NCBI GenBank assembly: GCA_036489565.1 | Contig: DASXFN010000034.1 | Coordinates: forward strand, 22,495-86,494 | Reading direction: 5' to 3' | DNA from: JAICKN01 sp036489565 | GTDB taxonomy: Bacteria; Acidobacteriota; Terriglobia; Terriglobales; Acidobacteriaceae | Length of the DNA: 64,000 nt | Shown here: piece after piece, positions 16,077 through 23,361 of the stretch | Position numbering within the stretch: the stretch's first letter is position 1 | Layout of the letters: every line of letters begins with the position of its first letter | Notes under the pieces: generated by a model | What the model saw: the letters and a program-made list of their open reading frames with translations, nothing else | Databases searched by the model: none | Told to the model about the DNA's origin: nothing | Made by a program: the position numbers and the translations under genes

Positions 16077-18596
16077 TTATTCTGTTCGCAGTGCAATCAA
16101 CGGTTCGATACCGGCGGCACGGCGGGCAGGCACCGCGCTTGCTATGAGTGCAACCGCGGCCACTCCGAGGACAGCAAGCGAATAGCTCGTCACATCCAAC
16201 GGGTTGACACCATACAGGGATGAAGCCAAAGCGCGGCCCACGAAGATTGCGCAGGGTATCCCCATGGCTACTCCGACTGTTGTTAGAAGTAAGGCGTCCC
16301 GCAGAATCATCCAAACCACCTGGCCGCGATTAGCGCCCATGGCCATGCGTATTCCAATCTCTGCGGTGCGCCTGTTCACGCGATAGGTAAGCGTGCCATA
16401 TAAGCCCGTGGCCACCAGCACAACGGCCAGCAGTCCGAAGAACCCGGCAAGCCGCGCGAAGAGCACCTGATTGGTGATCGTCGTATCGAACTGCGCACGC
16501 TGCGTCGTTGGTTGAATCAGGGCCAGGTTTGGATCCAACTGCTGCACCACCTTGCGAGCAGCGGGCAGAATCGCAAGGGGTTCCCCACGCATGCGAATCT
16601 CCACGTCCATCTTGCCGATGACCGGAATCTGAGCATACATATACCAGGCCATTGGAATGGGATCTTCGTCGATGCTGCGGTATTTGTGGTCCTTCACAAC
16701 ACCGACAATCCTCATTTGATACATCCCGTTGTCAGGGCCAATGACGTGGCCTAACGGATTCTGATTTGGCAGGAAGCGTCGTGCGAACTCTTCATTGATG
16801 ATGCCTGCGTGGGGCGAGGTTTCAGTATCGGTATCGGCAAAGTCGCGGCCAGCAAGCACAGGCACGCCAAGGGTCGTAAAGAATCCGGGACCGACTATAT
16901 TACTGCGGACGGTTCGCGAACTTCCGTTGACCACGTCCGGCAGTTTGCCGTCCACCATCATGTCGCTGTTATCTGATGACCAGGAGCCGAGGCGCGACTG
17001 CATGATGGTTACAGACTCGACTTCGGGGAGTTCCCGCAATTTGGCGATCAACTCGCGATAGAACTCTCTGCCTTGAGGAAGGGACTCGATGTGCGGGCTG
17101 ACGCCAAAGACAACGAGGCCGTCCACTTTCATGCCGAGCGGAGTGTCCTTTAGATTTTGCAGCGTGCGAATCAACAGACCCGCACCGACAAGCAGGATGA
17201 CGCAAAGGCCCATCTGCACCACAACAATGATGCGGCCCATCCGCGACTTTCCCGTATCAATGCCGGAAGCAGCCGCGGAAGTTTTGAGAGCAAGCGATGG
17301 GGAGGCTGCGAGGGCAATGCGTAGAGGCGCCAGCCCGAACAGAAGCACAGCAACAGCCAGTATGCCCACGGTAAAGCGCAGTACCGTGCCGTCAGGGGCG
17401 AGGCTCGATTCAATTTGTGCCCAAGCGCCCAGGGCCCTGGTGGCGTAAACTGCAAAGACCCAAGCCACGAGTCCTCCCGCCGCTACGAGAAGAATACTTT
17501 CCGACAGCAGTTGCCGCAGGAGGTCGCCGCGCCCCGCGCCCAGGGCCAGCTTCATGCTGAACTCCCGCTGCCGGCTTGCATTGCGCGCCATCAGCAGCAT
17601 CACTACATTGGTAAGGGCGATCAACAACACCAGTCCAACCATTCCCATCAACAGCCGCAGAGAGTTGCCATACTGTTCGTCATATCCGGGGAATCCTCTT
17701 GCATCCACAAGGCTCAACGTGGGTTTTCTTTCACCCGGCGCAGTTGCGCCAATGCCGAGGTAAGCTGCCTGCTGAAAAATAGATTGCAATTGCGCAGCTG
17801 CCCGCGCCTTTGTGACGCCTGGGTCGAGGCGCCCGATCAACCGCAGGCACCACCACGTGGGATTAGCCATGTATGCCTTGCCGTCTTGCAACGGATTGCC
17901 CCACGCATTGAGTTCGGGACGGTTCTGCAATGGAACCCAGAAATCGGTTGACTCGCCCGCCTCCAGGCCTTCAAAGCCCTTTGCAGCAATTCCAACGATG
18001 GTGAAGCTGATTCCCTTCACATACAGGGTTGAACCCAGCACATCAGGATTCCTCGAAAAACGTCGGATCCAATAGTCATTACTGATCACTGCAATCGGCG
18101 CGTGATCGTTCTCGTCCTGTTCCGTGAACCCATGGCCGCGCTGCAACGTTACGCCCAGGCCGGAGAAGAAGTTGCCACTCACCATATCGCCTTCCGCCTC
18201 TTCAGGCTCTGATCCATAGCGGACTGCGACCTTGTTTCCTGACAGCGGAACGTAGGCAATGATCGCAGACATTCCGTCGGCTTGCTTGCGCAGAGCATCG
18301 TAAACGGGGTAGGAAAAAGTCTCAGTCGAATCGACGGTGCCGGTGCCATGAGGAGGATTCGATGTACGCAGATAGACGACGCGGTCGGCATGGGCCACAG
18401 GCAGCGATTGCAGCAAGACCGCGTTCATTACACTGAACACCGCAGTGTTTGCGCCCATTCCCAAGGCAAGCGTCAGGATGGCGGTGATGGCAAACCCTGG
18501 GCTCTCGAGTAGAGACCGGAATCCATGCTTAAGGTCGCGCAGCAATTTGTCCAGCGATAGCCAGCTGCTTTGCATATAAAAATGTTCCTGACTCAT
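16077..18596 (-). CDS. ADOP-family (acidobacterial duplicated orphan permease) MacB/FtsX-like permease
   Basis: An 839-residue inner-membrane permease made of two MacB/FtsX halves. Half one: first helix GFAITAILTLALGMGANTAV, a MacB periplasmic core with SGNFFSGLGVTLQRG, then an FtsX unit ending in ...SRQREFSMKLALGAGRGDLL and helices. Half two: helix VVQMGLCVILLVGAGLLIR, a second core with FFTTLGVPVLAGRDF, and a final FtsX unit with RRTAEIGIRMAMGANRGQVV and ARRAAGIEPLIALR. No ABC ATPase gene is nearby, as usual for ADOPs. The start at ATG 18596 is supported by a strong GAGGAGGTG ribosome-binding site, but the frame stays open upstream through a response-regulator receiver domain. The function is probably efflux or envelope mechanotransmission. 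Confidence 0.88.
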   Translation of the reverse strand: MSQEHFYMQSSWLSLDKLLRDLKHGFRSLLESPGFAITAILTLALGMGANTAVFSVMNAVLLQSLPVAHADRVVYLRTSNPPHGTGTVDSTETFSYPVYDALRKQADGMSAIIAYVPLSGNKVAVRYGSEPEEAEGDMVSGNFFSGLGVTLQRGHGFTEQDENDHAPIAVISNDYWIRRFSRNPDVLGSTLYVKGISFTIVGIAAKGFEGLEAGESTDFWVPLQNRPELNAWGNPLQDGKAYMANPTWWCLRLIGRLDPGVTKARAAAQLQSIFQQAAYLGIGATAPGERKPTLSLVDARGFPGYDEQYGNSLRLLMGMVGLVLLIALTNVVMLLMARNASRQREFSMKLALGAGRGDLLRQLLSESILLVAAGGLVAWVFAVYATRALGAWAQIESSLAPDGTVLRFTVGILAVAVLLFGLAPLRIALAASPSLALKTSAAASGIDTGKSRMGRIIVVVQMGLCVILLVGAGLLIRTLQNLKDTPLGMKVDGLVVFGVSPHIESLPQGREFYRELIAKLRELPEVESVTIMQSRLGSWSSDNSDMMVDGKLPDVVNGSSRTVRSNIVGPGFFTTLGVPVLAGRDFADTDTETSPHAGIINEEFARRFLPNQNPLGHVIGPDNGMYQMRIVGVVKDHKYRSIDEDPIPMAWYMYAQIPVIGKMDVEIRMRGEPLAILPAARKVVQQLDPNLALIQPTTQRAQFDTTITNQVLFARLAGFFGLLAVVLVATGLYGTLTYRVNRRTAEIGIRMAMGANRGQVVWMILRDALLLTTVGVAMGIPCAIFVGRALASSLYGVNPLDVTSYSLAVLGVAAVALIASAVPARRAAGIEPLIALRTE

Positions 18597-19151
18597 GTTC
18601 ACACCTCCTCGGATTGTAGCCCTCGAGTCGCGTCCAGAATCAAACCCACCGCTCGGGTCACGCGGGCTGAGGCTCGAACGATAATTCCCATCTGAGAGCC
18701 GGCTGGCAATCGCGGGCGAAAAATATTGACCGCCGCCATGAACGGCAACGATGGCGGCAACGATTTCGTCACGCGACGTCCCTTTTAACAGATACCCTCG
18801 AGCGCCGGCCCGCACTGCGCGAGAGATTTCCTCTCCAAATTCGAGGCTGGAAAAGATGATGACTTGCGGCGGTGACTTCCGCTTATTAATGGCGCGCAGA
18901 GCGTCAATGCCATTCATCTTTGTCTTTGGCATGCGCAGATCAAGCAGCACAATGTCTACGGGGGAGCAGTCCAGCAATTCCAAAGCTTCTTCCGCGCTGG
19001 CGGCTGCGCCAAGCACTTTGATCCCCGGTTGTTTGCCCAGCATGCTGCTCAGGCCAGTGCGAACAACCGCATGGTCATCCACGATAAGCAGGCGTATTTG
19101 TGCCTTTGTTATTTTCGTTTCGCTATGGCCCTTTATTCGCTCCAACTCCAA
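18597..19151 (-). pseudogene. Response-regulator receiver domain (NarL type) lacking its HTH, in frame with the ADOP gene
   Basis: About 185 codons encode a complete receiver domain: IRLLIVDDHAVVRTGLSSML (acidic pocket DD), VDIVLLDLRMPKTKMNGIDA (phospho-acceptor Asp), VIIFSSLEFG, and GARGYLLKGTSRDEIVAAIV (conserved Lys). The NarL/FixJ effector domain should start at the SSLSPR that follows, but the sequence diverges there and no HTH is found in any frame. The reading frame then runs without a stop through the promoter-like and ribosome-binding sequence of the ADOP gene. Either a REC-permease fusion protein is made, or this is a truncated regulator left by recombination at the ADOP 5' end. The start (TTG 19151) is uncertain because it lies at the expected transcription start of a sigma-54-like promoter. 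Confidence 0.7.
18604..18643 (-). promoter_or_regulatory. Putative internal promoter and RBS of the ADOP gene
   Basis: On the minus strand, TTGATT (18643-18638) and TACAAT (18618-18613) are 19 bases apart, and GGAGG (18608-18604) lies seven bases before the ATG at 18596. The long spacer lowers confidence in the promoter; the ribosome-binding site is strong. Confidence 0.5.
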
Positions 19152-19157
19152 TAGCAG

Positions 19158-19173
19158 TGCATCTCGCGGGCCA
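19158..19173 (-). promoter_or_regulatory. Sigma-54-type (-24/-12) promoter candidate
   Basis: On the minus strand TGGCCCGCGAGATGCA matches TGGCAC-N5-TTGCA, with the essential GG and GC ten bases apart. It lies directly upstream of the receiver-domain reading frame. Confidence 0.55.
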
Positions 19174-19234
19174 AATTTCTTTGACTGTTAAGCGTGTTTT
19201 TTCAGGCACTTCGATGAGTTTGGAGGAAGACGAT

Positions 19235-19270
19235 TGTCCGGTATCGGGTGGGAGTGTCCATATGCGGACA
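19235..19270. promoter_or_regulatory. Two upstream activator-type palindromic sites
   Basis: TGTCCATATGCGGACA (19255-19270) is a near-palindrome with perfect TGTCC/GGACA arms. A weaker related site, TGTCCGGTATCGGGTG (19235-19250), starts exactly 20 bases away, so both face the same side of the helix. They lie about 60-95 bases upstream of the -24 element, as enhancer-binding-protein sites do. Confidence 0.5.
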
Positions 19271-19407
19271 GCCATTGCGACGTTTAGTGTGAGTGAGTTA
19301 GGCCGCGTCAGCGCAGGATGAAAAGCTCTTTGATCTGCCGGATGGATTTCGGGACGTGGGTGAGAGCTTCCTAAGAGCACCCGACGCATTAAATTTCTCA
19401 ACCTGAT

Positions 19408-19430
19408 TTGTCATTCCGAGCGAAGCCGAA
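19408..19430. repeat. Repeat B end overlapping a gene's stop
   Basis: TTGTCATTCCGAGCGAAGCC matches the left end of repeat B. On the minus strand it supplies the last codons (VRLRSE) and the stop of the gene ending at 19411. Confidence 0.7.
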
Positions 19431-19869
19431 CAAAATCATCAGTTAACTCAGAGTGAGCATCAACGCGTGCTCGCGAGGCGAATTCGAGATCAACGTGGGT
19501 GCCCGGTCGCGGAAGCATTTTTTGAGCCTTCGCTCTTTTAGTTTTTATAGCTGTGAAGTTCTTTTGCAATGCTTGAAGAGCTTCCTCTTGTGTCTCACCT
19601 CCGCCACTCATGACCCACCAATTCACAATAGCGGCAGAATAACGATGCTGTTTCAACCGTGAATTGACGATGCTGGCATCAGTTGGAAATTTACGTAACG
19701 AGATTGGGTAATCGGAGAGATCCCAGTCGTGTTTGAATAACGATGAGAACCACTTCCATGCAGCGTAAACTTGGTTCTTGAATTGAGTTATTGAGTCGAA
19801 ACGCATAGTCAATCGCAGAAGATTACACGGTAGGCATTCTCCCCCGCAAATGGTGATAAACGGTTGCAT
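19411..19869 (-). CDS. Hypothetical protein ending in a dispersed repeat
   Basis: A protein of 152 residues from ATG 19869, or 131 from MRFDSITQF at 19806. It is not recognised. The middle part, HRYSAAIVNWWVMSGGGETQ then EEALQALQKNFTAIK, has the strand-then-helix look of a HicB-like or small alpha/beta domain, but this is only an impression. The C-terminus FVRLRSE is encoded by a copy of repeat B. It lies divergent from tig, 62 bases apart. Confidence 0.5.
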   Translation of the reverse strand: MQPFITICGGECLPCNLLRLTMRFDSITQFKNQVYAAWKWFSSLFKHDWDLSDYPISLRKFPTDASIVNSRLKQHRYSAAIVNWWVMSGGGETQEEALQALQKNFTAIKTKRAKAQKMLPRPGTHVDLEFASRARVDAHSELTDDFVRLRSE

Positions 19870-19931
19870 TATTCCTTAACGTCGAGCCCCTCGTTTGACG
19901 CTCCTCTCCCATTCTCTTTACACTCAACTGT

Positions 19932-21206
19932 GTGAGCCCTACTGAGACAGCTAGCAGCACCAAGCGCGAAATTCAGGTCGAAATCCCCGCCGAGGAAGTT
20001 ACTCGCGAGACGCAGACCTTAATCCTGAAGTACCAGAAACTGGCCCGCATTCCCGGCTTTCGTCAGGGACATGCCCCGGCGTCCATCATCCGGCAGCGGT
20101 TTTCCGAAGACATTAAGACGGATGTCGCCGAGTCGCTTGTGCCCAAGTACTTCCGCAAGGAAGCCGAAAAGCAGGGGCTGAAGCCGGTTTCCCAGCCTCG
20201 CGTCACGGACCTCCATATACACGACGGCGAGCCGCTCAAGTTCACGGCCAGCTTCGAAGTCCTGCCTGACATAAAGGTGGAGGGCTACAAAGAACTGCGT
20301 TCGGAAAAACCAGAGATCACCGTCACTGACGATGAGGTCGCGCAGTCGGTAAACGGGCTGATTGAGCAACACGCGACTTTCAACACCGTCGAAGGCCGCT
20401 CTTTGGCCGATGGTGACTTCGCCCAGGCCGCGCTCGATGGCAAGCCCAAAGTGGAAGCGGCGGACGTGAAGCCGGTCCACATGGATGAAGTTCTTATCGA
20501 AATCGGCGGCAAGAACACCATGCCCGAGTTCACCGAGAACCTGCGCGGCGCCTCGACCGGCGATGAAAAGACCTTTGACGTGGTATACCCCGCCGACTTC
20601 ACCGACCAGCGCCTTGCCGGGCAGACTTTCACCTATACGGTAAAAATCACTGCCCTTAAGCAGAAGAGCTTACCCGAACTCAACGACGAGTTCGCCAAGG
20701 AACTGGGAGAATTTGCTACGTTCGATGAAGTGCGCAAGCGCATCCGCGAAAACATGGAGCAGGAGCGCCAGCACAACGCCGAGCGCGAGGGCAAAGACAA
20801 GCTGATCGCCGAACTGGTCAAGCGCAACGAATTTGAAGTCCCCGAGGCGTTGGTCGAACATCAAATAGACGTTCGCCTGGAGCGCGGCGTGCGGGCCCTG
20901 GCCGCGCAGGGTATGCGGACCGAAGACATCAAGAAAATGGACTTCGCCCGGCTGCGGACCGGCCAGCGCGAACAGGCGGTGCAGGACGTAAAAGCCGCGC
21001 TGCTGCTGGAAAAGATCGCGGAAGAAGAAAAAATTGAGGTAGGCGACGAGGAGATCGAAAAGGAGATTGAAGCGGTAGCGAAACAGTCGCAACAGACCGC
21101 GGAAGCCGTCCGCGCTCGATTGACACGGGATGGAGCGCTGGATAGAATCCGAGATAGAATCCGCGACGAGAAAACCCTCGATTTCTTGTATCGCCAGTCC
21201 GCGTAA
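19932..21206 (+). CDS. tig: Trigger factor
   Basis: A 424-residue ribosome-associated chaperone that binds nascent chains at the exit tunnel. The N-terminal ribosome-binding domain carries KLARIPGFRQGHAPASIIRQ, equivalent to the GFRxGxxP signature. A middle PPIase-like domain follows (residues about 150-240, GDFAQAALDG... FDVVYPADF), then the long helical C-terminal chaperone domain, rich in Glu and Lys. GTG 19932 is taken as the start, as it lies just before the conserved N-terminal strand (KREIQVEIPAEEV). The gene heads the tig-clpP-clpX-lon group, the standard order in many bacteria. Confidence 0.95.
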   Translation: MSPTETASSTKREIQVEIPAEEVTRETQTLILKYQKLARIPGFRQGHAPASIIRQRFSEDIKTDVAESLVPKYFRKEAEKQGLKPVSQPRVTDLHIHDGEPLKFTASFEVLPDIKVEGYKELRSEKPEITVTDDEVAQSVNGLIEQHATFNTVEGRSLADGDFAQAALDGKPKVEAADVKPVHMDEVLIEIGGKNTMPEFTENLRGASTGDEKTFDVVYPADFTDQRLAGQTFTYTVKITALKQKSLPELNDEFAKELGEFATFDEVRKRIRENMEQERQHNAEREGKDKLIAELVKRNEFEVPEALVEHQIDVRLERGVRALAAQGMRTEDIKKMDFARLRTGQREQAVQDVKAALLLEKIAEEEKIEVGDEEIEKEIEAVAKQSQQTAEAVRARLTRDGALDRIRDRIRDEKTLDFLYRQSA

Positions 21207-21289
21207 ATGCGGTAATTTTCGACCCTCCTCCACCTGCGAATCGTTGTTAGGGCGGGAGTGTGGCAGAACTTGAAAGGACGACCAGACAG

Positions 21290-21874
21290 ATGCTAGTGCC
21301 AATGGTCATTGAACAGACCGGACGAGGTGAGCGGGCGTACGACATCTACTCCCGTCTGCTGCGCGACAACATTGTTTTTATTGGCACGCCCATTGACGAC
21401 AATGTGGCGAATCTGGTCATCGCGCAAATGCTGTTTCTGGCCCAGGAAGACGCCGAAAAAGACATCCAGCTTTACATCAATTCGCCGGGCGGCTCGATCA
21501 CCGCAGGTATGGCGATTTACGACACCATGCAATATGTAAAGAATGACGTCACCACCATTTGCATTGGCCAGGCGGCCAGCATGGCGGCCACACTTTTGGC
21601 CGCGGGTGAGCCGAAAAAGCGCCTCGCGCTGCCAAATTCGAGGATTCTCATACACCAACCGTCCATGGGCGGATTGTCCGGCCAGGCCACTGACATTGAC
21701 ATCCACGCGCGCGAGATTCTCCGTATGCGTGAGATAACAAACCAGATATTGGCGAAGCACAGCGGGCAGAAACTGGAAAAAGTAGAAAAAGATGTGGAGC
21801 GCGACTTTATTATGAACGCGCAGCAATCTAAAGAGTACGGAATCATAGACGACATCATCTATAAGACGAAGTAA
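21290..21874 (+). CDS. clpP: ATP-dependent Clp protease proteolytic subunit
   Basis: ClpP forms the double-heptameric serine protease chamber fed by ClpX or ClpA/C. With ATG 21290 as start (194 residues) the catalytic triad falls at Ser97 (GQAASMAA), His122 (LIHQPSMGG) and Asp172 (VERDFIMNAQQ), matching the mature E. coli numbering. An in-frame GTG at 21260 would add ten residues but has a ribosome-binding site only one base away. The start LVPMVIEQTGRGERAYDIYS is typical. It follows tig by about 50-80 bases and precedes clpX. Confidence 0.96.
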   Translation: MLVPMVIEQTGRGERAYDIYSRLLRDNIVFIGTPIDDNVANLVIAQMLFLAQEDAEKDIQLYINSPGGSITAGMAIYDTMQYVKNDVTTICIGQAASMAATLLAAGEPKKRLALPNSRILIHQPSMGGLSGQATDIDIHAREILRMREITNQILAKHSGQKLEKVEKDVERDFIMNAQQSKEYGIIDDIIYKTK

Positions 21875-21880
21875 GAGGTA

Positions 21881-21900
21881 TGATCGGCTTTCGCCGATCA
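21881..21900 (+). other. Hairpin between clpP and clpX
   Basis: TGATCGGC and GCCGATCA form a perfect 8-bp stem with a TTTC loop seven bases after the clpP stop. There is no T-run, so it is more likely an mRNA-stabilising or processing element than a terminator. Confidence 0.55.
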
Positions 21901-21995
21901 AGGTAGTACGGTCTCGGCGCAAATCAGCTCTTCCAGCCGGTTTCGGGTCATCGGGCAAAAGAGCAGCGCAGTTAGAAAAATAGGAGTCAAGCCGA

Positions 21996-23279
21996 GTGAA
22001 AAACAGGACTGGCAGCGAAGAGATTTTACGCTGTTCCTTTTGCCATAAGTCGCAAGACGCCGTGGCTAAGCTGATCTCATCTCCCAGCGACTATCCCCGG
22101 GCCTATATCTGCGATGAGTGCGTCGCCGTCTGCAACTCCATTCTGGAAGATGACCGCACCGCAACCCCAGCCGCGGCCGCTCCCAACCAGTTGCCCAAGC
22201 CGCAGGAGGTCAAGACCTTCCTCGACGAGTATGTGATTGGCCAGGAGCAGACCAAAAAGAAGCTGGCCGTCGCGGTTTACAACCACTACAAGCGCATTTA
22301 CATGAACCGCCAGCGCACCGGCGACGGCATTGAGCTGACCAAGTCCAACATTATGCTGATCGGCCCGACCGGCACCGGCAAAACCTTGCTGGCACAGACG
22401 CTGGCCCGCATGCTGGACGTTCCCTTTGCCATTGTGGATGCAACCACCCTGACTGAAGCGGGATACGTTGGCGAAGACGTCGAAAACATTATCCTTAAGC
22501 TTTTGCAGGCCGCCGATGGCGATGTGGGCCGGGCGCAAACCGGAATTATCTACATTGATGAAATTGACAAGATTGGCCGCAAGGACGAGAACCCCTCCAT
22601 TACTCGTGACGTTTCCGGCGAGGGCGTTCAGCAGGCCCTTCTAAAAATTCTCGAAGGCACCATCGCCAATGTGCCGCCACAGGGTGGACGCAAGCATCCG
22701 CACCAGGAATTTACGCCGGTGGACACCACTAACATTCTCTTTATCTGTGGAGGAGCGTTTGTGGGCCTCGACAAAATCGTCTCCAAGCGCGCCGGCAAAA
22801 AGTCGCTTGGCTTCAAGACGGGCGAAGAACAGACCGCGCAGGCGGAAGATGCCTTGCTGGCTAAGAAGCGCAACTTTGAACTCCTGAGCGACGTGCAGCC
22901 GGAAGACCTTATTAAGTTTGGACTGATTCCCGAATTCGTGGGCCGTCTGCCCGTGGTCGGAGTGCTTGAAGACCTCGACGAAGTTGCGCTGATCGAAATT
23001 CTTACGCGCCCGAAAAACGCCATCATCAAGCAATACCAGCGGCTGTTTGAATTTGAAAATGTCCGCCTGAAGTTCACCGAAGACGCGCTCAAGGCCATTT
23101 CGCGTCAGGCAATGGTGCGCAAAGTAGGCGCGCGCGGACTGCGCATGATTCTTGAAGAGTTGATGCTGGACTTGATGTACCACCTGCCCAGCCAGAAGAA
23201 GGTGAAAGAGTTTGAAGTGACCCGCGAAATGGTGGAAAAACGCAACGTTTCGCTGGCCATGATGGAAAAAGCTGGGTAA
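21996..23279 (+). CDS. clpX: ATP-dependent Clp protease ATP-binding subunit ClpX
   Basis: A 427-residue AAA+ unfoldase that recognises substrates and delivers them to ClpP. The N-terminal zinc-binding domain has CSFC and CDEC (residues about 13-42). The AAA+ module shows GPTGTGKT (Walker A, residues 123-130), YIDEIDKI (Walker B), the GYVG pore loop (EAGYVGEDVEN) and LIPEFVGRLP with the sensor/RKH-type region. GTG 21996 begins the protein. Length and order are standard. It lies 121 bases after clpP, with a hairpin in the gap. Confidence 0.97.
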   Translation: MKNRTGSEEILRCSFCHKSQDAVAKLISSPSDYPRAYICDECVAVCNSILEDDRTATPAAAAPNQLPKPQEVKTFLDEYVIGQEQTKKKLAVAVYNHYKRIYMNRQRTGDGIELTKSNIMLIGPTGTGKTLLAQTLARMLDVPFAIVDATTLTEAGYVGEDVENIILKLLQAADGDVGRAQTGIIYIDEIDKIGRKDENPSITRDVSGEGVQQALLKILEGTIANVPPQGGRKHPHQEFTPVDTTNILFICGGAFVGLDKIVSKRAGKKSLGFKTGEEQTAQAEDALLAKKRNFELLSDVQPEDLIKFGLIPEFVGRLPVVGVLEDLDEVALIEILTRPKNAIIKQYQRLFEFENVRLKFTEDALKAISRQAMVRKVGARGLRMILEELMLDLMYHLPSQKKVKEFEVTREMVEKRNVSLAMMEKAG

Positions 23280-23280
23280 T

Positions 23281-23307
23281 GCCAGACTGTCTTTACCGTC
23301 AGTCTGG
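23281..23307 (+). other. Hairpin between clpX and lon
   Basis: CCAGACTG and CAGTCTGG pair as an 8-bp stem with a 10-nt loop, starting three bases after the clpX stop. It lacks a T-tract and may be an attenuator or processing site that separates lon expression from clpPX. Confidence 0.5.
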
Positions 23308-23361
23308 ATAGGCATTCCCTGTGAAACAGGTTAGAAGCTAATCACTGATTTTGGAGTCATA

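Noticed and set aside
20670..21302. Open frame of 210 codons antisense to tig
   Set aside because: Antisense to tig; its Leu/Phe-rich translation mirrors the Glu/Lys-rich chaperone and matches no family.
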